Source: Streptococcus mitis (GTDB taxonomy: Bacteria; Bacillota; Bacilli; Lactobacillales; Streptococcaceae). Taken from it: a DNA stretch of 62,697 bases. Location: positions 1-62,697 of the forward strand of contig NZ_JUQO01000192.1 in the NCBI RefSeq assembly GCF_001074635.1, read 5' to 3'. The translations under genes and the position numbers were made by a program. Shown here piece after piece: positions 56,759 through 62,697 of the stretch (position 1 is the stretch's first letter; each line of letters opens with the position of its first letter). The notes beneath the pieces were generated by a model. The model had not been told where the DNA came from and did not search any database. It saw only the letters and a list, made by a program, of their open reading frames with translations.

Positions 56759-57491
56759 TTTAGTGAAGATTGAATTTCTCAAACAAAGGCATCAAAAACT
56801 GAATTTTGTCGTATATGGTGTTGTTTCCCTCTACCTAGCTCTCATCTGTTATTACGTAAATGATGCGAGAGGATTGTTTGACTCCTTTCCCTTTGTCTAT
56901 AAATTTTCTTTGTCTTATTTAAACTTTTTGATTCTCCCTTTGTATTGTGTTTCCTATACAATACAGGCATTTGGTGTAGAATATCGCTATCGCATCATGA
57001 ACAACTTGAAACTCGCTTCAGCAAATCTAATGAAGACATTCTGGGCTAAGATTTTGTATATAGAAATCAACGCTCTGTGTATCATGTTATTCACCTATAT
57101 TTCGGTTTCCTTATTCGCACTACTATCCCGCTTTTCTTCGACAGTCAGTTTGTCTTTATTATTAAGATTCTTCTATCTTTGTATGAGTAGTGGTATCTTA
57201 ATTCCCATGGGAGTATTTCCTTTAGTTGCTTTGGTCATGATAAAAGTCAGAGGCAAGGAGATAGTTGGGAATTTGGTCGGTGTCATGTATGTTTTAGTGT
57301 CATTTTTTTTAGCAAGGACGAGTCCAAATATCAGTCCAGTAACAAGTGCTAACAGTTTAATCTGGGAAGGAAACAGAGAAGGAGTGGTACTTCAACAGCC
57401 AGCTATCTTATCGATTATTGTACTAGGTTTATCTTTACTTGTTTTGTCTTTCTTGTCCATTAAATCTTGGTTAAGAAAGGTGGATGAATAA
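56751..57491 (+). CDS. lanE: Lantibiotic immunity ABC permease (LanE-like)
   Basis: A 246-residue membrane protein with about six helices (for instance LNFVVYGVVSLYLALICYY, FLILPLYCVSYTIQAF). The start is set at TTG 56751, seven bases after GGAGGT; a GTG nine bases upstream would place the ribosome site too close. It overlaps lanF by eight bases. The pair E/G forms the channel of the immunity transporter. Confidence 0.8.
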   Translation: MLDLVKIEFLKQRHQKLNFVVYGVVSLYLALICYYVNDARGLFDSFPFVYKFSLSYLNFLILPLYCVSYTIQAFGVEYRYRIMNNLKLASANLMKTFWAKILYIEINALCIMLFTYISVSLFALLSRFSSTVSLSLLLRFFYLCMSSGILIPMGVFPLVALVMIKVRGKEIVGNLVGVMYVLVSFFLARTSPNISPVTSANSLIWEGNREGVVLQQPAILSIIVLGLSLLVLSFLSIKSWLRKVDE

Positions 57492-58220
57492 ATGTTGATG
57501 CTAGAATTTACTAAACTAAGAAGACGAAAGATACTGTATATGATTCCCTTTGTAGCCATCCTGCTCTTTTTGTTAGAGTTTATGATTGGTCATCAGATTT
57601 ATCAAGGGCATTCGTACGGTAGTGTGAATGGCTGGTATGTAGAAAATGGTTTCTTCTTTTTGAACTACTATTTTCTCCTCCCTTTTGCGAGCATGATTTT
57701 AGTGGATTTGATAAGAATAGAACAAGTGTCTAAAACGATTTCAAATCTCAGACTGATTCCTGTCGATTTGAAACAATTACTCCAAGCGAAGTTTATGCTT
57801 GCTTTGTTGATTAATCTACTAGTCAGTGAATTCACTTTTTTGGCTATGCTAGTCCTAGAGTTAATGGATGGTGATTTTGCTTTCTCTAGTCTTACAATGT
57901 TATCTTGGGGACTTGTTTATGGAGCAATTGCTTTTGCTTATACACTGTCTGCTGGTATTATTGTCCTCTTCTTAGGAAAATATCGGAAGGAACTTATCCT
58001 TGCCCTGCCACTTGCCTTTTTATTGTCATTTGCAGGTTTGTTTGCTTTAACAACGGTTGTTGGGCGGTATTATCTGGCAAATTTACTACTAATCATCCTG
58101 GAGGAATTCACTGTTTTAACAGTTTCTGTATATGCCATATGGCTGATTACCTTGGTGGCATGTCTCCTTTATTTGTTGGCAGATAAACGCATGATGAACA
58201 TTATTTTTGCTTATAAATGA
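57492..58220 (+). CDS. lanG: Lantibiotic immunity ABC permease (LanG-like)
   Basis: A 242-residue membrane protein with about six helices; it opens MLEFTKLRRRKILYMIPF, the typical start of these permeases. The gene starts directly after the lanE stop. A long perfect-looking inverted repeat follows its stop codon. Confidence 0.8.
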   Translation: MLMLEFTKLRRRKILYMIPFVAILLFLLEFMIGHQIYQGHSYGSVNGWYVENGFFFLNYYFLLPFASMILVDLIRIEQVSKTISNLRLIPVDLKQLLQAKFMLALLINLLVSEFTFLAMLVLELMDGDFAFSSLTMLSWGLVYGAIAFAYTLSAGIIVLFLGKYRKELILALPLAFLLSFAGLFALTTVVGRYYLANLLLIILEEFTVLTVSVYAIWLITLVACLLYLLADKRMMNIIFAYK

Positions 58221-58253
58221 CTGTAATCATAACTTTCAGAGTTATAATTACAG
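58221..58253. promoter_or_regulatory. Long inverted repeat between lanG and lanA
   Basis: CTGTAAT (58221-58227) with ATTACAG (58247-58253) and ATAACT (58229-58234) with AGTTAT (58240-58245) form a 13-pair stem with one mismatch. No T run follows, so it is not a classic terminator. It may be an operator or an RNA stability stem. Confidence 0.55.
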
Positions 58254-58365
58254 CGGATTTAAATATTTGTTACTGGTATCTCTTTTGAATTTTTTAATCC
58301 CAAAGGTTTGAGGTGTCACTATATTTAATAAGAGAAATCAGTAACTAGAAAGGGATTAAACAATT

Positions 58366-58581
58366 ATGTCTGATTGGAAAAAACCTATTTACGAATCACT
58401 AAGTACAGAAGGTAATCCAGCTGGGGATATCTTGCGTGAACTTAGCGATAGCGAGATGGATCAAACTATGGCTGGCGGAACAGCTAGATCTTATTGTGCA
58501 TGTTATTCAGGAGAGAATTCTTGTGGTCGTGGTTGTACTATCACCACAGAGTGTCCTTTCTTAACATTCATTTGTTGTTAA
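58366..58581 (+). CDS. lanA: Type II lantibiotic precursor (LanA)
   Basis: A 71-residue precursor. The leader (1-38) is acidic and ends in the double-glycine site of type II lantibiotics, with ELSDSEMDQTMAGG at 25-38. The 33-residue core has Cys at 44, 46, 53, 57, 63, 70 and 71 and eight Ser/Thr. CTITTEC (57-63) resembles the lipid II-binding ring of mersacidin and lacticin 481 (TxTxEC), and the end FLTFICC recalls the FVFTCC end of lacticin 481. One precursor with one LanM suggests a single-peptide lantibiotic. An AAAGGG ribosome site precedes it. Confidence 0.92.
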   Translation: MSDWKKPIYESLSTEGNPAGDILRELSDSEMDQTMAGGTARSYCACYSGENSCGRGCTITTECPFLTFICC

Positions 58582-58609
58582 TAGATTAATTCTATTGAAT
58601 CTTTGGGAT

Positions 58610-58647
58610 AGGTGACACCTAAAAGTAGGATGTCACCTGTTGTTTTA
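58610..58647 (+). terminator. Hairpin between lanA and lanM
   Basis: AGGTGACA (58610-58617) pairs with TGTCACCT (58631-58638), followed by a T-rich stretch. Such hairpins after lanA let most transcripts stop there, giving much more precursor than enzyme. Confidence 0.7.
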
Positions 58648-58663
58648 TATTTAGGAGTTGAAA

Positions 58664-61600
58664 ATGAATCGAAAATTAAACATAACAGATTTTAAAGATG
58701 CTTCTTATTTCTCTGAAAGAAAAATTTCTAGTCATGATTTAGGGGATGGTTTGAAATCAAGAAAAAGAAAAGAGTATTGGGATAATTTTATTGGAGAAGG
58801 TTCTAATGAATTTTGGGAATATTTACAAGAAAAAAATGATTTTTCTAAACATGATTTAGATATTTTTTTGGAAGAACATACATATGATGTGAAAGATATA
58901 GATTCATTTTCACATATGAACGAATTTATAGAGTTCTTTTTTAAGAGAAATGATTATACATTACCAGAGTTTTATATAGTTGACAGTGAGGGAAAACGAA
59001 AACCTATTTTCAGTAATTTTGTCATACCATTTTTGAAATTTGCTGCCTATAAACTTGAAGATAATTTGAGTAGTCAGAATTTGAAAGTCACTAGAGACGT
59101 CTTGAATAGTTTATTAATTGCGTTATTCCAACAAATTTTGAATATTTCTTACAGAACATTGATATTAGAATTACAAGTTCTGAAAGAACAAAATATGTTA
59201 AAAGGTGAAACTGGAGAAAAAAGATTTAAATATTTTTCAGAAATATACTTATCGGACCATTTTTGGGATATATTAAAAGAATATCCTGTTATGTTTCGAT
59301 TGATTATTGAAAATATTCAAAATTGGGTTACTAATAATGTAGAATTTTTAACAAACCTAAAAGAAGATAAAGCATTATTACAGGAACATTTTTCTATCAA
59401 TGGGGAGTTAACAAAGATTGAATCTGGTGTGTCAGATTTTCATAATCATGGAAAATCAGTATATCTCCTTTGGTTTGGAACAAATAAGTTAGTATATAAA
59501 CCAAGAGATTTAATATTGGATGTGAAGTTTCAAAACTTGCTTAGCTGGTACAACCTGAAATTCAATAAAAATCTCTATGTAACAAATATTTTGAATCGTG
59601 GAAATTATGGATGGGTAGAGTACATAGAACACTTACCATGCACATATGAATCTGATTTTATTCAGTTTTATACACATCTAGGATACTTGTTATTCTTATT
59701 ATTTGCTATGAGGGGAAACGATATTCATTTTGAAAATATCATAGCTAATGGTAATAGACCAGTTCTTGTCGATATTGAAACATTATTTCATAATACAACG
59801 GAATACAGAAAGGAATACGAAACGGCAGATAAACTAATATTCTCTTTATTAGAAAAATCTGTGAAAAGAGTAGGTATTTTACCTAATATAGTTTGGGGTA
59901 AAGATGGGAACTCTGGGGTGGATATTAGCGGTCTGAGTTCAAGCGCAGGAGAGATGATTCCGATTGAACGTGCAAGTATCATGCATAGTATGACGGATGA
60001 AATGAAAATTGGTTATGAACAATCCGCATTGCAAAGTAAAGATAATCAGCCTTTTATTCTATCGGGCAAGGATGTTGATTTGAATTCATATAAAAATTAC
60101 GTTTCTGCTGGCTTTAAAGAAGCTTATGAAATTATTTCAAAAGATCCTTCATCAATAGAAGAGTTTCTGGTTGAGATAGAAAAATTTAATAATGCGTATT
60201 CTAGACAAATAATGAGGCCCACACAATTTTATTCTAATTTAATACAAACATCTTATCATCCTAGTTTTTTAAGGAGTGGTCTAGATAGGGAAATGTTATT
60301 TTCAAAAGTTTGGAAAATTGTTTTTGAGGATAAAAAAGTACAAAGAATAGCTAGTTCAGAATTCGAATCATTATTATTGGGTGATATTCCATTATTTCAG
60401 ACAAAAATATCTGATAGATTCTTATGTTCTGAACTAACGAAATATCAAAATTTCTTTAATATTTCAGGAATAGAATTAGCAATTCAACAAATAAGAGACT
60501 TTTGTCAGAAGGATATGGAATTTCAGTTAAATTTGATTGAAACAACTTTGAATTACGATCCTTCGTATAATTTAGTTCAGGATTCTTTTGTGCCTCTAAA
60601 ACCATCTGTAAAAGTGATACATAATTTAAATGAGAAAGAAATACAAGAAACAAAAAGTAGAATTGTACCTCTAACAGAAAAAATTGCTGACTATTTATCT
60701 AAAATTTCATATAGTGGTACTTCAGGAGATATATGCTGGGTAGACATGAACATACTGGGAGAGAAAACGAATGATTGGAATATGGTTCCAATCGGATGTG
60801 ATCTGTATAATGGTATATCAGGTATTATGTTATTCTATTTATTCTTATATTTGGAGACCAAGAAAAAAGATTATCTCATATACTTGAAAAAATGTTACCG
60901 ATCTCTCAAGTATTATTTAGATTCAAGAAAGCAATTTGCTACTCACTCTCAGGTACTGTTTGGAGGTTTTTCTGGAGAGACCCCTATTATATATGTATTA
61001 TTGTTACTGAAGACAAGGATGCCTGAACACTTTAATTCTGATGAACTAGATGTTTATATCTATGATATTATTGATGATTTAAAAAAAGGGTATAGATATG
61101 ATGAAAATTTTGATGTTCTTGTAGGTTCTGCTGGTGCGATTATACATTTGCTAAATGTATTTGAAGTTACTAGAGACGAAGAACTCTTGATATTAGCGCA
61201 TGATTTATTTAGTCATTTAGAAAAAAATTCTACAAAAATTACTGTTGAAGGGCAAGATGGAAGAGCATGGAAAGGAACGATGGCTTCCAATCCTTTAGCG
61301 GGTTTTGCACACGGAGTTTCAGGAATTGTGTGGGCGTTGTCAAAACTTAGTAGATATTTCCCAGAAGATAAAAAGCTTAAAACTATAATTAAACAAGGTA
61401 TAATTTTTGAAAATTCTATGTTTGATACTGAAAAATCTAATTGGTCAGATTATAGAGAAACAGAAAGTGGTATCAAATATAAAGATATTGTTGAAAATAT
61501 TCCTGTTTCATGGTGTCATGGTGCTCCGGGGATACTTATAAGTAGATTAGAATTGTATAAAAATAATACATTAAATATAGAGTTTCGAAAAACAATGAAA

Positions 61601-61915
61601 TCTGATATGGATGTAGCTATTGATACAACAATAAAATATGGTTTTGGAAAAAGCCACTGTCTATGCCATGGAGACTTAGGGAATCTAAACATTCTATTTT
61701 ATGTTGCTAAGAAAACGAACTCTGAGCATTTATACAGCGTAGTTTACTCCTATCTTAATACGATTCTTGATGATTTAGAATCAGAAAATTGGAAATGCGG
61801 TCTTCCGTATAAGAATTCTCCAAGTCTAATGAGTGGAATAGCTGGAATAGGATTAGGCTTACTAACTTTGAATAATTTATCAATTCCTTCTGTAATTAAT
61901 CTAGAAATTTGGTGA
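58664..61915 (+). CDS. lanM: Lantibiotic dehydratase/cyclase LanM
   Basis: A 1083-residue bifunctional enzyme. The N-terminal dehydratase (DUF4135) carries the kinase-like residues in VYKPRDL (about 278) and RGNDIHFENII ... PVLVDIETLF (about 350-372). The C-terminal LanC-like cyclase has the zinc ligands in SWCHGAPGI (about 950) and CLCHGDLGN (about 1000). Start is ATG 58664, seven bases after AGGAG. It dehydrates Ser/Thr of LanA and adds Cys to form lanthionine rings. Confidence 0.95.
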   Translation: MNRKLNITDFKDASYFSERKISSHDLGDGLKSRKRKEYWDNFIGEGSNEFWEYLQEKNDFSKHDLDIFLEEHTYDVKDIDSFSHMNEFIEFFFKRNDYTLPEFYIVDSEGKRKPIFSNFVIPFLKFAAYKLEDNLSSQNLKVTRDVLNSLLIALFQQILNISYRTLILELQVLKEQNMLKGETGEKRFKYFSEIYLSDHFWDILKEYPVMFRLIIENIQNWVTNNVEFLTNLKEDKALLQEHFSINGELTKIESGVSDFHNHGKSVYLLWFGTNKLVYKPRDLILDVKFQNLLSWYNLKFNKNLYVTNILNRGNYGWVEYIEHLPCTYESDFIQFYTHLGYLLFLLFAMRGNDIHFENIIANGNRPVLVDIETLFHNTTEYRKEYETADKLIFSLLEKSVKRVGILPNIVWGKDGNSGVDISGLSSSAGEMIPIERASIMHSMTDEMKIGYEQSALQSKDNQPFILSGKDVDLNSYKNYVSAGFKEAYEIISKDPSSIEEFLVEIEKFNNAYSRQIMRPTQFYSNLIQTSYHPSFLRSGLDREMLFSKVWKIVFEDKKVQRIASSEFESLLLGDIPLFQTKISDRFLCSELTKYQNFFNISGIELAIQQIRDFCQKDMEFQLNLIETTLNYDPSYNLVQDSFVPLKPSVKVIHNLNEKEIQETKSRIVPLTEKIADYLSKISYSGTSGDICWVDMNILGEKTNDWNMVPIGCDLYNGISGIMLFYLFLYLETKKKDYLIYLKKCYRSLKYYLDSRKQFATHSQVLFGGFSGETPIIYVLLLLKTRMPEHFNSDELDVYIYDIIDDLKKGYRYDENFDVLVGSAGAIIHLLNVFEVTRDEELLILAHDLFSHLEKNSTKITVEGQDGRAWKGTMASNPLAGFAHGVSGIVWALSKLSRYFPEDKKLKTIIKQGIIFENSMFDTEKSNWSDYRETESGIKYKDIVENIPVSWCHGAPGILISRLELYKNNTLNIEFRKTMKSDMDVAIDTTIKYGFGKSHCLCHGDLGNLNILFYVAKKTNSEHLYSVVYSYLNTILDDLESENWKCGLPYKNSPSLMSGIAGIGLGLLTLNNLSIPSVINLEIW

Positions 61916-61921
61916 TTCAAA

Positions 61922-62697
61922 TTGAAAAAGGTAAAATTCATACAACAATTATCTGATACCAGTTGTGGTTTAGCATGCATGGCAATGATTTTAGATTATT
62001 ATGGGCATGAGGCAAACTTATATGAATTATGCTGTGATTTTGAGAATTCAAGGGATGGATTATCCATTAGAGATATTAAAAATATAGCTTCTTATTTTGG
62101 ATTGGATTCAAAGGCGTCTGAGATTTTAAATGTTAAAACATTTTTGGGGAACAAAATTGTAGAACCCTATATAGCTTTAACTAGTAATGCTCATTATATT
62201 GTAGTGGAAAAACATAATGAGCATAGTGTAGTATTCATCGATCCAGAACAAGGTAGAATAACAGAAGATATATCAAACTTTGCAAATAATATATCTGGTA
62301 TTGTAATTTTCTTCTCACCAAATAGGAAATTCACTAAAAAAAAGAAGCATAATAATTTTTTTAAAATATTGAAGATAGGTAAAATTGATATTAAAAGGCT
62401 ATGTTATATTTCTTTAATATCAATTTTGGTACAGAGTCTCACCTTATTATTACCTTTGCTAACAAGGTTTATTATTGATAATGTAATTAGCAAAGGAGAA
62501 ATGTATCATTTAGGGATGCTTATTTCAGTTTTTTCCTTAATTATATTTTATGCGTTATTTAGCTTCATACGAACTAAATTAATCATTATAGTTGAGAAGA
62601 GATACATATTTACATTAAAAGATAAAATTGTTGGCAAAATTTTCACTCTACCTATGAAATTTTTTGATAGTAGATCTTCAGGTGAAATTGTAACTCG
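61922..62697 (+). CDS. lanT: Lantibiotic peptidase/ABC exporter LanT, cut by window end
   Basis: The first 258 codons of a bifunctional exporter; the rest lies outside the window. It probably starts at TTG 61922, a weak start with only a loose ribosome site (GGTG), which may explain why it is easily missed. A C39 peptidase domain comes first: catalytic C15 in SDTSCGLACM, His in SNAHYIVV and Asp in FIDPEQG. Transmembrane helices of an ABC exporter follow (LCYISLISILVQSLTLLLPLL, then LISVFSLIIFYALF). It removes the leader at the GG site and exports the product. The ATPase part is missing here. Confidence 0.88.
   Translation, partial: MKKVKFIQQLSDTSCGLACMAMILDYYGHEANLYELCCDFENSRDGLSIRDIKNIASYFGLDSKASEILNVKTFLGNKIVEPYIALTSNAHYIVVEKHNEHSVVFIDPEQGRITEDISNFANNISGIVIFFSPNRKFTKKKKHNNFFKILKIGKIDIKRLCYISLISILVQSLTLLLPLLTRFIIDNVISKGEMYHLGMLISVFSLIIFYALFSFIRTKLIIIVEKRYIFTLKDKIVGKIFTLPMKFFDSRSSGEIVT

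Noticed and set aside
58221..58253. Intrinsic terminator after lanG
   Set aside because: The stem is strong, but it is followed by CGGATTTAAA rather than a T run.

Overview
This window is chromosomal DNA of a mitis-group Streptococcus, most likely S. pneumoniae or a very close relative. The signs are a truncated BOX repeat at the left edge, an asd-RNA-like leader before asd, the housekeeping order asd-dapA / mnmE / tdk-prfA-prmC-tsaC-GNAT-glyA, and a sialidase that matches pneumococcal NanC as I remember it. No tRNA, rRNA or CRISPR array was seen. No database search was run; all family names come from motifs and memory.

Layout. (1) 1-13235: core genome. It holds lysine/threonine-branch biosynthesis (asd, dapA), tRNA modification (mnmE, tsaC), translation termination (prfA, prmC), one-carbon metabolism (glyA), a secreted or anchored lysozyme-family protein, a DUF1002 exported protein and the 23S rRNA uracil methyltransferase gene rlmCD. 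(2) 13236-17493: left end of an integrative conjugative element (ICE) of the Tn5252/pneumococcal PPI-1 type, abutting the 3' end of rlmCD. It encodes a RepA_N initiator, a 33-residue membrane micro-protein, an orphan C5-cytosine methyltransferase, a Spx-like protein and a CPBP protease. (3) 17828-36088: an approximately 18 kb cargo block, sialic-acid use plus a complete V-type ATPase. It encodes an RpiR regulator behind a cre-controlled promoter, NanE, N-acetylneuraminate lyase, a sodium:solute symporter, a YhcH protein, the secreted sialidase NanC, a Gfo/Idh oxidoreductase and a ROK kinase, then ntpFIKECGABD and a decayed ABC-ATPase gene. (4) 36491-54337: conjugation module with a structured leader, PcfB-like protein, VirD4 coupling protein, pilin-like protein, VirB6, PrgI, VirB4, a cell-wall hydrolase, a PBECR4-like protein, a TSP3 protein and a very large methylase/SNF2 helicase. 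(5) 54420-62697: a quorum-sensing-linked type II lantibiotic locus. It has a PlcR/TprA-like regulator, a Phr-type signal peptide ending VDLGLAD, LanFEG immunity transporter, LanA, LanM and the first part of LanT, cut by the window end.

How it fits together. The sialidase frees host sialic acid, the sodium symporter brings it in, and the lyase, kinase and epimerase take it to GlcNAc-6-phosphate. The membrane ring subunit of the adjacent V-ATPase keeps every residue known to bind sodium in Enterococcus hirae NtpK, so the block can be read as one sodium-coupled nutrient module carried on a mobile element. The lantibiotic block adds a weapon under peptide control. Integrase, relaxase and the right attachment site are not in the window, so the element must continue past 62697.
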